From Balneolia bacterium (GTDB lineage: Bacteria; Bacteroidota; Rhodothermia; Balneolales; Cyclonatronaceae): DNA of 14,772 nucleotides. The position numbers and the translations under genes are program-made. Under the pieces are notes generated by a model. The model was given only the letters and a program-made list of their open reading frames with translations, was not told the origin of the DNA and did no database searches. The stretch is from contig PXDL01000040.1 in assembly GCA_003566395.1 (NCBI GenBank), positions 1-14,772 on the forward strand, written 5' to 3'. Shown one piece after another: positions 1 to 8,414 of the stretch. Within the stretch, counting starts at the first letter, position 1, and each line of letters starts with the position of its first letter.

Positions 1-1
1 C

Positions 2-751
2 AGTCTTCAAAATCCCCAGACATATCTGGATGCCAATATCACCGGTTTTTTAAATATTCTGGAAGGCTGTCGTCATTACCCGGTAAATCATTTGGTGTAC
101 GCTTCATCAAGTTCGGTGTACGGAGCTAATACGAAAATGCCGTTTTCGGTGAGCCATAATGTTGATCATCCGGTAAGTTTGTATGCGGCCTCCAAAAAAG
201 CCAATGAGCTGATGGCGCATACCTATGCTAACCTTTTCAATATTCCATCGACAGGGCTACGCTTTTTTACGGTTTACGGTCCCTGGGGTCGCCCCGATAT
301 GGCTTTGTTTTTATTTACCAAGGCAATGACAGAAGGGAAATCCATCGATGTCTATAACAGAGGTAAAATGATGCGCGATTTCACCTACATCGATGACATC
401 ACAGAAAGCATCAGGCGGTTAATACCCCGTCCTCCATCACCCAATTCGCGCTGGTCGGGCGATACCCCAGACCCATCCTTCAGCTACGCACCCTATCAGC
501 TTTTTAATATAGGAAAGGGCAGCCCTGTCAAGCTGATGGACTTTATTTCAGAGATTGAGAAAAATCTCAAAGTTGAGGCCCAAAAGAACATGATGGAAAT
601 TCAGCCCGGAGATGTACCCCAAACCTGGGCCGATGTAGAAGCTCTCTACGATTACATCGATTATCGTCCTAAGGTATCCATTCCGGAGGGAGTGGAAAAC
701 TTTATAGAGTGGTACGCATCCTATTACAAGGTCGAAGTTCCGGTAACTTAA
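2..751 (+). CDS. UDP-glucuronate 4-epimerase (NAD-dependent epimerase/dehydratase), 5' end outside window
   Basis: Partial gene. The reading frame is open from base 2, giving 249 visible residues; a TTG at 92 is an internal Leu codon, not the start, because good family sequence precedes it (NITGFLNILEGC at about residues 12-23). It is an extended short-chain dehydrogenase that inverts C4 of UDP-glucuronate to UDP-galacturonate using bound NAD, in the cytoplasm, for capsule, LPS or exopolysaccharide. Visible signs are the Ser-rich catalytic strand YASSSSVYG (about 33-41), the YxxxK catalytic pair in YAASK (Tyr61, Lys65), RFFTVYGPWGRPDM, the RDFTYIDDI segment, the Pro-rich loop before SYAPYQLFNIG that is typical of glucuronate epimerases, and the C-terminal GDVPQTWAD and NFIEWYASYY. 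The N-terminal Rossmann GxxGxxG lies outside. UDP-glucose 4-epimerase is less likely because of the APYQLFNIG and GDVPQTWAD signatures. The gene ends in a TTAA shared with the converging neighbour. Confidence 0.9.
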   Translation, partial: SLQNPQTYLDANITGFLNILEGCRHYPVNHLVYASSSSVYGANTKMPFSVSHNVDHPVSLYAASKKANELMAHTYANLFNIPSTGLRFFTVYGPWGRPDMALFLFTKAMTEGKSIDVYNRGKMMRDFTYIDDITESIRRLIPRPPSPNSRWSGDTPDPSFSYAPYQLFNIGKGSPVKLMDFISEIEKNLKVEAQKNMMEIQPGDVPQTWADVEALYDYIDYRPKVSIPEGVENFIEWYASYYKVEVPVT

Positions 752-1296
752 TCCAGCTTATGTTTCTTTAGAAGCTGAGCAATGTAAGGGTCGTCCCGGG
801 CCATGTCTTGTAATACCCGCTTCAGGTTGGCGCCTTTGTCCGATTCCAGGTCGGCTTTGATTTGTGCTGTTTGAAGCGCTATAGGATCAATCATTCGCTT
901 CCTTAACACAAAAACGGAGATAACCGTGAGTAGTGCGATGGCGACCATCACGGCAATGGCGATGCTGAAATTATTATCAAGCTGATCCATTTCCCGGTAA
1001 ATCGAGTTTAATCTGTTTTCCAGGGTAAGAAGCCGTTGATCTAATGCCGCAATCCGATCAATGGTTCTGTCTGACTGTGCAATGATGAGCTCATTTTGGT
1101 CTTCCTGAAGTTGTTTGAGTTCAGCCCTCAATAGCCGCATTTCAATGTTTATGATCTCCGAAACGGTAATTTCGTCTTCTTCGGGTGCTTCATCGTTATT
1201 ATCCTGAGCAAATGCACTTAGCTGGATTAAAAGAAGAAGATTTCCCAGGAGAAAAAAGAGTCGGGACGAAAAAAGGCTTGATATGCTCAAAATCAA
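748..1296 (-). CDS. Secreted-then-anchored coiled-coil membrane protein, function unknown
   Basis: I do not recognise a family. The 182-residue product has a hydrophobic N-terminus with a plausible signal-peptidase site after AFA (residues 28-30), an acidic stretch (32-42), a long heptad-like helical region (about 46-105), one membrane segment (about 110-131) followed by LRKRM, and a charged C-terminal tail of about 50 residues. With the signal peptide cleaved, the coiled coil would sit in the periplasm and the basic tail in the cytoplasm (positive-inside). The start is uncertain: no ATG lies between the upstream in-frame stop at 1321-1323 and codon 53, so TTG at 1296 or TTG at 1290 must be used; both give the same signal peptide core. 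There is no clear ribosome binding site. It stands alone on this strand, converging on the epimerase gene. Confidence 0.65.
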   Translation of the reverse strand: MILSISSLFSSRLFFLLGNLLLLIQLSAFAQDNNDEAPEEDEITVSEIINIEMRLLRAELKQLQEDQNELIIAQSDRTIDRIAALDQRLLTLENRLNSIYREMDQLDNNFSIAIAVMVAIALLTVISVFVLRKRMIDPIALQTAQIKADLESDKGANLKRVLQDMARDDPYIAQLLKKHKLD

Positions 1297-1575
1297 AAAA
1301 AAGTAGAAAGGGTGATGATTTTATGTTTAAAGAATGCCTCAGATGAAATGTACGTGTTTACTGAAGAAATATAACGGTTATAGTTCAGTATTGGTTGGTA
1401 CCGAATACGTTTAGTTAAAAGGAATACAACTTATTAGTCAGGGCTTATATTCGTGAGATAATCACTAAAAAAAATGAAAAAACGGAAGCAGGCTAAACAA
1501 AGTTGTTTTCTTCGTCTGCCACTTATTACAATGGAAGAGAGCAAAATTTCATCCATGGACAGTCCAGGACATTCT
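1297..1575. other. AT-rich intergenic region, nothing recognised
   Basis: About 280 bases between two minus-strand genes. It must hold the promoter of the coiled-coil gene and the transcript end of the aldehyde dehydrogenase gene, but I find neither a convincing -35/-10 pair nor a hairpin followed by a T-run. The short perfect dyad TGGACAGTCCA at 1557-1567, just past the dehydrogenase stop, has only one unpaired base and cannot form a normal terminator hairpin. No ORF or RNA gene is seen. Confidence 0.4.
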
Positions 1576-2991
1576 CTACAGGTACTTCACGGCCTTTTCA
1601 ATCAGGTATTTTTTAAATTTGGAATACGGACTACCGAGTAATTCGGCAGCTGCCGGTCCGCCTTTCGATTTGAGAACAGCAAGCTCGTTGGAAAAAGTTT
1701 TAAAGCCGTGAAATCCGTGTGCCCTGCCTGTTCCACTGGTTTGGATTCCTCCGAAAGGAAGGCCGGGATGAGCAAAATGGCTGAGGGTGTCATTAATAAC
1801 CAGTGCCCCCGTTGAGATCAAGCGCCGGCATTTTGTTTCAAACTGCTTATTTTTTGTGAACAGATAACAAGCCAAAGGGCGGCTAAGCGGGTTTAACATT
1901 TCGAATAACTGCTGTTCGTTTTCCCAGGTGAGGACCGGCAGTAAAGGTCCGAAAATCTCTTCTTCCAAAATCGCAAGCTTCTCGTTTGCTGATGCAGGTT
2001 CCAGTATGGTAGGGCCGAAATGAAGAGAAGATCGTACTTGCTTCCCTTCGACATGAATGGACGCTCCGGACTCCCTGGCTTCTTTTAGCAAAGCTGCAAT
2101 ACGGTCGTAATGCTGTGTGCTTATAATTTTTCCGTACGTATGCTCGGTTGAGGAGTCCTCAAAACAGTCAGGATATCTTTTGAGTATTTCATCTTTGAGC
2201 AGCTTCAGAAAAGTATGTCTGACCGATTTATGTACATAAACAAGATCGGGGGCAATACACGTTTGGCCACAGTTCGTAAACTTCCCCCAGGCCACTCTGC
2301 GTGCTGATTTTTCCAGATCGGCATGAACATCAATAATGCAGGGTGATTTTCCGCCTAACTCAAGCGTCACTGAGCACAAGTTTGCCGATGCGGCTTCCAT
2401 TACCTTGCGCCCGACTGCAGGGCTGCCGGTAAAAAAAATATGATTGAAGGGCATTTCCGTTAACTCACGGGCCGTTTCCGGACCGCCCTGAACTACTATT
2501 ACTTCGGACGGACTGAAACATTCCCGGACTATACTTTCCGTTACTTCATTGACGGAAGGGGTGAACTCCGAAGGTTTAAGGACGACTGTGTTCCCGGCTG
2601 CAATAGCTGATACAAGAGGGCTGATGCATAAATTAAACGGGTAGTTCCAGGGCGAGAGAATCAGTACGCATCCCTTTGGCTGGTAATAGATGTAAGAAGA
2701 TGCGTTTAGATGAATTATAGATTTTTCGACCTTGTGGGGCTTGGTCCAGGTCGATAGCTTACCCCGGGCGTGTCTGATTTCTTTAAGTACAGGCAGAATT
2801 TCGGTGACGTCGGCTTCCGAGTCAGGTTTGCCAAGATCGTTAAATAAAGCCTCCTGAACGGATTTTCTGTGCGTTATTGTAGCTTTTTCAAGTTTTTTAA
2901 GTTTATTTAATCTCTCTTCGACATCAGAATACTTTAAAATGGAACCATTTCTTAGTAAATTGTGTACTTCCTTCAAAGGAAAACCATTCAT
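1576..2991 (-). CDS. Aldehyde dehydrogenase, class 3-like (ALDH3 / coniferyl-aldehyde type)
   Basis: Oxidises an aldehyde to the acid with NAD(P)+; the substrate cannot be read from sequence, but ALDH3 relatives act on fatty or aromatic aldehydes. The 471-residue length fits the class. Core residues are all present: oxyanion-hole Asn116 in SPWNYP, cofactor-site Lys139 in LKPSE, FFTGS (187-191), general-base Glu211 in LELGGK, nucleophile Cys245 in CGQTCIAPD, EEIFGP (344-349) and the SGTGRAHG loop (419-426). The C-terminus (about 456-471) is a short Lys-rich amphipathic stretch, reminiscent of, but much shorter than, the membrane tail of fatty-aldehyde ALDH3 enzymes; membrane contact is only a suggestion. 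Start at ATG 2991, with the chain beginning as class-3 enzymes do; no Shine-Dalgarno. Transcribed divergently from the barrel-SPOR gene, 92 bases away, with no partner gene that narrows the role. Confidence 0.92.
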   Translation of the reverse strand: MNGFPLKEVHNLLRNGSILKYSDVEERLNKLKKLEKATITHRKSVQEALFNDLGKPDSEADVTEILPVLKEIRHARGKLSTWTKPHKVEKSIIHLNASSYIYYQPKGCVLILSPWNYPFNLCISPLVSAIAAGNTVVLKPSEFTPSVNEVTESIVRECFSPSEVIVVQGGPETARELTEMPFNHIFFTGSPAVGRKVMEAASANLCSVTLELGGKSPCIIDVHADLEKSARRVAWGKFTNCGQTCIAPDLVYVHKSVRHTFLKLLKDEILKRYPDCFEDSSTEHTYGKIISTQHYDRIAALLKEARESGASIHVEGKQVRSSLHFGPTILEPASANEKLAILEEEIFGPLLPVLTWENEQQLFEMLNPLSRPLACYLFTKNKQFETKCRRLISTGALVINDTLSHFAHPGLPFGGIQTSGTGRAHGFHGFKTFSNELAVLKSKGGPAAAELLGSPYSKFKKYLIEKAVKYL

Positions 2992-3083
2992 GATTAAGTT
3001 TAGCTGAGTGTTTTTTTCTAAGATAAAAAATTATATTTTCACATACGTGTATCTCTAAATAGAATCATCAAATCAAAATAATT

Positions 3084-4367
3084 ATGAGAACTCAATTACT
3101 GGCATCTGCGTTTTTAGCATTTATCCTATTTGTGTCAGGCGTTGTATCCGACACGACGGCCCAGGAGAACGAAAGAAGATTTAGCATCTCAATAAACGGT
3201 GGTGTAACAGTTGCGGGAGATGGATTAAGAGGATCACCAACAGGCGGTATCGGTATTGAAACCGATCCTCAAATCGTTTTCGGTGGTTCGCTTCAATATT
3301 CTTTTACCCCAAGCTATTCTTTGGCGTTATTTGGTCAATATCACAGATTTGAAAATGCCGATGGAGCAAGAATTCGGGGAGACCTGGTTCATGAGTTTGA
3401 GAGCGAGATTATCCATATCGGATTAAGAAACATTATTCACCTTAATCAGCTCTTAGGTTTAAACAGTGTGAGTAACTACATCGGCCCGTTTGGTCATTTC
3501 GGTTTCGGTGTTAATATTTACGATAATGATTCCAACCTCTTCGGCACTGAATCAGGTGAGCATTTAGCAGGTGTTATTGGTCTCGGTTTGAATATCTACT
3601 TGTCAAGAACCATCGACTTATTTGGACAGTATGATTACCACCTGACAACTAACGCAGTTGGTGCTCGCTCCAATAGTAGTACTCCTGAAACTGGTGCTAA
3701 CAGACGCCATGTAACATACGGCATTGCGCATGGTGGTCTGCGTTTTCACTTCGGATCCTCAGATGCTCGCAGCATGACCTGGAGAAGAGCTCCGATGAAT
3801 ATTTATGAAGACGACTACAATCGCCTGATGGCCCTAAACAGCCGTATTGATGAAATCGAGCGTCAGCTTGAAGATCAGGATCAGGAGATTCGCCGCCTTG
3901 AGCAGGACCTTCAAACTAAAACACGTCAGATTGAAGGCAATGTTGAACAGCATGAAACCCGCATAACCAATCTTGAGCGTCAGTTTGCTGAAATGCAGGA
4001 AACCGTACGCGATCTCGATCGCCGTCGTGACAGAATGGTGGAAACGGACGATCAGGGACTCACTCAACAGCTTGCCGACGGCCACTACGTACAGGTTTAT
4101 GCCGGTCTCACCATGGCACAAGCACGTAATGCACGTAACATGATTGTTGAAGCCCTCGACGGAGTAATTGAGAATCCTTCTCAAAGAGTTCTTATTACAC
4201 AACGTCGTCAGTTCTACGAAGTGCGTGTCGGAGTATTCAACCGCTTCCCTGACACCGTTGATGTTCTCAGAACAGCTCAGAACGTATTCAGCGATTCATT
4301 TGTGGTTACTTTCCCGCGTCCTGCACACCTTCGCGATCAATACCAGGATATCAGAAAAGCTGAATAG
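3084..4367 (+). CDS. Outer-membrane beta-barrel protein with coiled coil and C-terminal SPOR domain
   Basis: 427 residues in three parts. A signal peptide (1 to about 26, cleavage near TTA-QEN) is followed by about 195 residues of alternating hydrophobic/polar strands rich in Gly and aromatics (about 31-224), ending in GGLRFHFG, like an OmpA/OprF-type eight-stranded barrel. Residues about 244-316 are a strong charged coiled coil. Residues about 333-411 (from GHYVQVYAG through QFYEVRVGVF to SFVVTFPRP) match the SPOR fold, which in known cases binds denuded peptidoglycan glycan strands. Inferred role: an envelope tether joining the outer membrane to the cell wall, with SPOR where OmpA has its own wall-binding domain. 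Monocistronic; a strong terminator follows. A weak promoter candidate is TTTTCA at 3036-3041 and TAGAAT at 3060-3065, with an 18-base spacer. Start ATG 3084 directly precedes the signal peptide. Confidence 0.75.
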   Translation: MRTQLLASAFLAFILFVSGVVSDTTAQENERRFSISINGGVTVAGDGLRGSPTGGIGIETDPQIVFGGSLQYSFTPSYSLALFGQYHRFENADGARIRGDLVHEFESEIIHIGLRNIIHLNQLLGLNSVSNYIGPFGHFGFGVNIYDNDSNLFGTESGEHLAGVIGLGLNIYLSRTIDLFGQYDYHLTTNAVGARSNSSTPETGANRRHVTYGIAHGGLRFHFGSSDARSMTWRRAPMNIYEDDYNRLMALNSRIDEIERQLEDQDQEIRRLEQDLQTKTRQIEGNVEQHETRITNLERQFAEMQETVRDLDRRRDRMVETDDQGLTQQLADGHYVQVYAGLTMAQARNARNMIVEALDGVIENPSQRVLITQRRQFYEVRVGVFNRFPDTVDVLRTAQNVFSDSFVVTFPRPAHLRDQYQDIRKAE

Positions 4368-4401
4368 TAAATTGAGTTAACCGACTCAAATTTAGATGCC
4401 T

Positions 4402-4438
4402 AAATAGCCGGATGTGCTTCACATCCGGCTATTTTTTT
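4402..4438 (+). terminator. Strong intrinsic terminator of the barrel-SPOR gene
   Basis: A perfect 15-bp stem (4402-4416 with 4420-4434) with core AGCCGGATGTG and a three-base CTT loop runs directly into a T-run (4432-4438). It sits 35 bases past the stop codon at 4367. The AAAT at its left base also gives a short U-run on the opposite strand, but the plus-strand direction is the stronger. Confidence 0.93.
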
Positions 4439-4572
4439 GCCATTTTTTGTCCTCTCTCTGAGAACATCATGTAATGTTATCACTTTAGAAGATGATCAAA
4501 ACCCAAAGCAGCCTTTCCCCGGAGAATAGCAAAGTAAGGTTGGACTGAAATGTCATTGACCACAGTTGATAC

Positions 4573-4611
4573 AAAAAAAGGAGTGTCCTCTGAGAACACT
4601 CCTTTTTTTTT
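4573..4611 (-). terminator. Bidirectional intrinsic terminator closing the purF-engB-serA transcript
   Basis: GGAGTGT (4580-4586) pairs with ACACTCC (4596-4602) around a nine-base loop, and the stem continues through A7 (4573-4579) against T's (4603-4609). A-run on one side and T-run on the other allow termination in both directions. It lies about 16 bases beyond the serA stop, so its main job is on the minus strand; it would also stop read-through from the plus-strand barrel-SPOR gene. Confidence 0.9.
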
Positions 4612-4626
4612 GAGATAGTTTAGCTT

Positions 4627-6219
4627 CTAAAGGGATATCCGCTTTAGATGTTCCACACCATCAAGTGAGGAGATATCATGAACTACGGAAGTATCTGCCT
4701 GCTTATCGGTCACAATAGCTGTGACAGCCTGATGGTTCGCCTTGTCGCGCCCGAGGCTAAGCGAGGCAATATTGATGTCTTCCTGCGCCAAACGACTGCT
4801 AACAGCGGCAAGCATACCGGGCTTATCCACATTTTTATACAGGATTATGTTGCCTTGAAGCTGAAGCTCGATTTGGAGCTTGTCAATTGTAACGATTCGG
4901 TAATCCTTGTCGCTAAATATGGCAGCAGAAACAGAACTGAAGGCAGGTATTCCGTTCAGATGTACGGTAATCTGCTCTGCGAAAATCTTACCCGCACCTT
5001 CTCTGACTTCTTTCACGCGGATTCCTTTTTCGGTTGCAAGGTAGCGCGCGTTTATCAGATTAATCGGAGCTTCATCGATTTGATGGAGGTACCCGGCAAG
5101 AAATGCATCGGTAAGTACTTCCGAATGCTGACCGCATGCACCTGAATATTCGATCGTTAACTCTTTGACATTCCATCCTGCTACCTGAATTGCAAAACGG
5201 CCAAGCTGCTCCGAGAGCTTCAAATAAGGCTGGAGCTCTTTGTTTGTCGACAATGCTATGGACTTTCCGTTAATGCTTCCTTTGTAGTCTTTATGTTCAG
5301 CCGCATCGGCTATTTGGCGGGCAATTTGCACGGCTACTTTTTCCTGGGCTTCTTCTGTTGATGCGCCGAGATGGGGCGTACAAACTACGTGAGGATGTTC
5401 AAGCAGGGCCCGAAGGTTTTCTTCAGGGGGTTCATTGCTGTACACATCAAGGGCCAATTCGGCAATGGTGCCGTCTTCAAGTAAAGGAAGAAGGTCTTCT
5501 TCATTGAAAATACCGCCACGTGCACAGTTAACGAGCCGAACCCCTTTTTTTAATTTAAAAGCATTCTCAGCGCTGATTAGATTTCTGGTTTTATCGGTGA
5601 GTGGGGTATGAACGGTTATAACGTCGGACTTCCCGAGCAGTTCATCCATCTCAACAAGCTTAATGCCCAGTTCACCTGCGCGCTCTTGCGTCATATAGGG
5701 ATCAAAGCCAATGAGGTTCATCCCAAATGATTTCATGCGCTGTGCTACGGCTGAGCCTATTTTGCCAAGGCCTACAATGCCAAGCGTTTTTCCGTGAACT
5801 TCGGTGCCCAGATATTTCTTGCGGTCCCACCGGCCTGCTTTCAAAGACTCAACGGCATTTGGAATGTTGCGAACCAAAGACAGAATAAGACCGCAGGTAT
5901 GCTCGGCGGTAGAAATTGTGTTTCCGTCCGGTGTGTTCATCACAAGAATACCCCGCTTGGTGGCGGCAGAAATATCAATGTTATCTACGCCTACGCCTGC
6001 ACGTCCGATGAAGCGGAGTTTCCGTGCTTTTTCCATCAGCGCATCGTCTACTTTGGTGGCGCTCCGTACAACTATCCCGTCGGCATCACTGATTTCCTTA
6101 TGAAGCTCTTCAGCACTGATCTTGCCGAATACTTTGGCTTCAATGCCTCGTTCAGATAATATTTCGGCAGATACCGGATCAACATTATCCAGTAATAATA
6201 CTTTTAGTTTTTCACTCAT
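4627..6219 (-). CDS. serA: D-3-phosphoglycerate dehydrogenase, long form with ASB and ACT domains
   Basis: First step of serine synthesis: 3-phosphoglycerate plus NAD+ to 3-phosphohydroxypyruvate, cytoplasmic. At 530 residues it is the long form found in Bacillus, Mycobacterium and animals, rather than the roughly 410-residue E. coli form. Substrate domain elements include GRAGVGVDNID (72-82) and NTPDGN; the NAD Rossmann motif is GIVGLGKIG (147-155) with acidic FDPY after the second strand. The catalytic triad is visible: Arg234 (NCARGG), Glu263 (SNEPP), His283 (TPHLGAST). An allosteric-substrate-binding-like domain follows (about 320-450), then an ACT domain (about 456-530; DKPGMLAAVSSRLA) that in relatives binds serine for feedback control. 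Start ATG 6219; no Shine-Dalgarno. Last gene of the purF-engB-serA run, 49 bases after engB. Confidence 0.97.
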   Translation of the reverse strand: MSEKLKVLLLDNVDPVSAEILSERGIEAKVFGKISAEELHKEISDADGIVVRSATKVDDALMEKARKLRFIGRAGVGVDNIDISAATKRGILVMNTPDGNTISTAEHTCGLILSLVRNIPNAVESLKAGRWDRKKYLGTEVHGKTLGIVGLGKIGSAVAQRMKSFGMNLIGFDPYMTQERAGELGIKLVEMDELLGKSDVITVHTPLTDKTRNLISAENAFKLKKGVRLVNCARGGIFNEEDLLPLLEDGTIAELALDVYSNEPPEENLRALLEHPHVVCTPHLGASTEEAQEKVAVQIARQIADAAEHKDYKGSINGKSIALSTNKELQPYLKLSEQLGRFAIQVAGWNVKELTIEYSGACGQHSEVLTDAFLAGYLHQIDEAPINLINARYLATEKGIRVKEVREGAGKIFAEQITVHLNGIPAFSSVSAAIFSDKDYRIVTIDKLQIELQLQGNIILYKNVDKPGMLAAVSSRLAQEDINIASLSLGRDKANHQAVTAIVTDKQADTSVVHDISSLDGVEHLKRISL

Positions 6220-6268
6220 AGGTTTAGGTTTTTTATGTATCGTTAACTCATAGCAAGTAAGGAAAGGG

Positions 6269-6874
6269 TCAGATAAAATCCTGTATCAACCCGACAAGTT
6301 CGGTCGTGCCTTTGCCTGTGGTGGCGGAAACAACAGCTACCGGCACCTCAATGTTCATCTCTTTCTGAAAAACGTCAAGCTGCTGCCTGGCGTACTCAAT
6401 TTTAGTCTGAGTTAGTTTGTCCGATTTGTTCAGGCAAAGTGCAAAAGGTGTTTCGTTGGTGGCAAGCCAGTACATCATGTCAAGGTCGGATGACTGCGGA
6501 CCGTGTCTTATATCAATTATAAGAATCACCAGATTGAGGGTTTTCCGGTTCAACAGATATTCTTCCATGGCCTTGCCCCATCGCTGTTGCTCTGTTTTTG
6601 AAACCTTGGCATAACCATAACCGGGAAGATCTACAAGGTACCATGACTCATCCATCATGAAGTAATTCATCTCACGGGTTTTGCCCGGCACATTGCTTGT
6701 TTTGGCCAGTTTCTTGCGGTTTGTGAGGGCGTTTACAAGTGATGACTTTCCAACGTTAGAGCGTCCGGCTAAACAAAATTCCGGCCGGTCGGGAGGAGGG
6801 CAGTGAGCGAGCGTGGGGGCCGAAAGTATGAAGCGGGAGTGTTTAATTTGCGGAGTTTCTTCCGGGTTTGTCAT
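6269..6874 (-). CDS. engB: Ribosome biogenesis GTP-binding protein EngB (YihA/YsxC)
   Basis: TRAFAC-class GTPase needed for late assembly of the large ribosomal subunit. The 201 residues match the family length (about 195-210), with all G motifs in order: G1 GRSNVGKS (37-44), G2 Thr in the PGKTREMNYF region (63-72), G3 DLPG (82-85) leading into GYGYAKV, G4 NKSD (149-152), G5 SAT (183-185). The start ATG at 6874 overlaps the purF stop in an ATGA, so its translation is probably coupled to purF. It is the middle gene of a three-gene run on this strand. The neighbours are biosynthetic enzymes, so the linkage reflects shared expression (growth) rather than a common pathway. Confidence 0.97.
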   Translation of the reverse strand: MTNPEETPQIKHSRFILSAPTLAHCPPPDRPEFCLAGRSNVGKSSLVNALTNRKKLAKTSNVPGKTREMNYFMMDESWYLVDLPGYGYAKVSKTEQQRWGKAMEEYLLNRKTLNLVILIIDIRHGPQSSDLDMMYWLATNETPFALCLNKSDKLTQTKIEYARQQLDVFQKEMNIEVPVAVVSATTGKGTTELVGLIQDFI

Positions 6875-8373
6875 ACCAGTTCGTTGGCTTCTTTGGATGA
6901 CTGCGTTTCAACTTTTACAGGGTAGTTGCCCGTAAAGCAGGCGTTGCAATAATGCTGGTTAGACGGATTCGCTTCTCTGACGGCCGAGAGCAGCCCTTCA
7001 GGTGAGAGGTAATGCAGACTATCCACGCCCAGCGCGGCAGCAATTTTGTTGATATCTCGGTCGTAGCGGTTGGCTATAAGTTCTTCCGGGCTTGGGAAAT
7101 CCATTCCGTAAAAACAGGGTTCGATTATGGGAGGAGAACTGACCAGGAAATGAATTTCCGCAGGATCGCATTTGCGTATCATCTCAATAAGCATCCGGCT
7201 GGTTGTTCCACGCACTATGGAATCATCAACGATAAGTACGGCACGGCCTTCCAGCACGCCCTTAACCGGATTAAATTTTGTACGAACTTTCATTTGGCGT
7301 GACTCCTGCCCCGGCGAGATGAAGGTCCGCCCGACATAATGATTCCGGATAAGCCCGATCTCATATTTACAGTCGTAGCCCAGCTTCTGGCTTTCACTGG
7401 CATAGCCAAGTGCAGCGGTATTGCTTGAGTCGGGTACCGAAATAACGATGGGTTTCATCCCCGTGTTTTTGGAAACTACTTTTTCTACCGGATGCTCCCT
7501 CGCCAGAAATTTGCCGATTTTACGACGTACTTTATCAACATTTTCCCCGAATATTCTGCTGTCCGGGCGGGAAAAGTAGATGAACTCAAAAACGCAGGCA
7601 GCGGTATTTGTTCCTTGTTGTCTTTTCAGATTGCGGGATTCGGGTTGCCCGTCAGCACGCGTGTTTTGGTTGATAATAACAACTTCTCCGGGCTCGACAT
7701 CCCGCACATAATCTGCACCGATTATATCCAGGGCACAGGTTTCACTGGCGGCTATCCAGGCATCGCCCAGACGTCCGAGGCACAAAGGCCTGAAACCGTT
7801 GGGGTCGCGAACAGCAATGAGGGCGTCATCGGTCTGAATGACCAGACAGTAGGCCCCTTCAATCTGATTGAGCGCATCCATTATCTGATCTATCTGGCTT
7901 GTTTCCTTGCTGTGCGAAATCAGGTGAAGGATTAGCTCGGAATCGGAGGTGCTTTGAAAAAGTACCCCTTCATTTATAAACCGCTCCCTGAGCGAGCGGG
8001 CATTTGTAAGATTGCCGTTATGGCCAAGTCCAAGATTGCCTTTTCTGTAATGCACGCGAAAAGGCTGAATATTGGCCGGATTACGCGATGAACCCGAGGT
8101 GGAATACCTGTTGTGGCCTATGGCATGATCGCCACGCAGTTTATCAGTGAGGATTTTCTTGTCGTCATAAACATTCAGAACAAGGCCGAAATCTTTGTGC
8201 ATCGGCATGATGTTCATTTTCCGTGATTCATCATATACCGAGCTGACTATGCCGGCCGACTCCTGCCCCCGGTGCTGGAGCGCATGAAGTCCGTAATAAG
8301 TCATCAAAGACGCCTCAGGATGGTTGTAGATGCCGAAAATTCCGCAATAGTCTTTAGGCTTGTCTGAACTCAT
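6871..8373 (-). CDS. purF: Amidophosphoribosyltransferase (glutamine PRPP amidotransferase), Fe-S type
   Basis: Committed step of purine synthesis: PRPP plus glutamine gives 5-phosphoribosylamine. I chose ATG 8373 (500 residues) because it places a nine-residue propeptide before Cys10 in DYCGIFGIY, the N-terminal nucleophile exposed by self-processing in this family; the open frame continues upstream only by reading through a tRNA gene. The glutaminase domain (10 to about 240) contains LQHRGQESAG (32-41), HNRYSTSG (87-94), GHNGNL and STSDSE. The phosphoribosyl domain has the PRPP loop LIVDDSIVRGTT (380-391). Cys260, Cys420 and the pair Cys476/Cys479 (YCNACFTG) match the four [4Fe-4S] ligands of the Bacillus-type enzyme, so the cluster is probably present. 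First gene of the purF-engB-serA run. Confidence 0.97.
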   Translation of the reverse strand: MSSDKPKDYCGIFGIYNHPEASLMTYYGLHALQHRGQESAGIVSSVYDESRKMNIMPMHKDFGLVLNVYDDKKILTDKLRGDHAIGHNRYSTSGSSRNPANIQPFRVHYRKGNLGLGHNGNLTNARSLRERFINEGVLFQSTSDSELILHLISHSKETSQIDQIMDALNQIEGAYCLVIQTDDALIAVRDPNGFRPLCLGRLGDAWIAASETCALDIIGADYVRDVEPGEVVIINQNTRADGQPESRNLKRQQGTNTAACVFEFIYFSRPDSRIFGENVDKVRRKIGKFLAREHPVEKVVSKNTGMKPIVISVPDSSNTAALGYASESQKLGYDCKYEIGLIRNHYVGRTFISPGQESRQMKVRTKFNPVKGVLEGRAVLIVDDSIVRGTTSRMLIEMIRKCDPAEIHFLVSSPPIIEPCFYGMDFPSPEELIANRYDRDINKIAAALGVDSLHYLSPEGLLSAVREANPSNQHYCNACFTGNYPVKVETQSSKEANELV

Positions 8374-8414
8374 TGGGATAGACGTGATGCAATCAAAAAA
8401 AACGGGACAAAAAG

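Noticed and set aside
92..94. TTG as start of the epimerase gene
   Set aside because: The same frame is open to the window edge and encodes typical family sequence upstream, so the codon is an internal Leu.
1557..1567. Palindrome TGGACAGTCCA as terminator of the aldehyde dehydrogenase gene
   Set aside because: There is no possible loop of three or more bases without breaking the stem, and no T-run follows on the minus strand.
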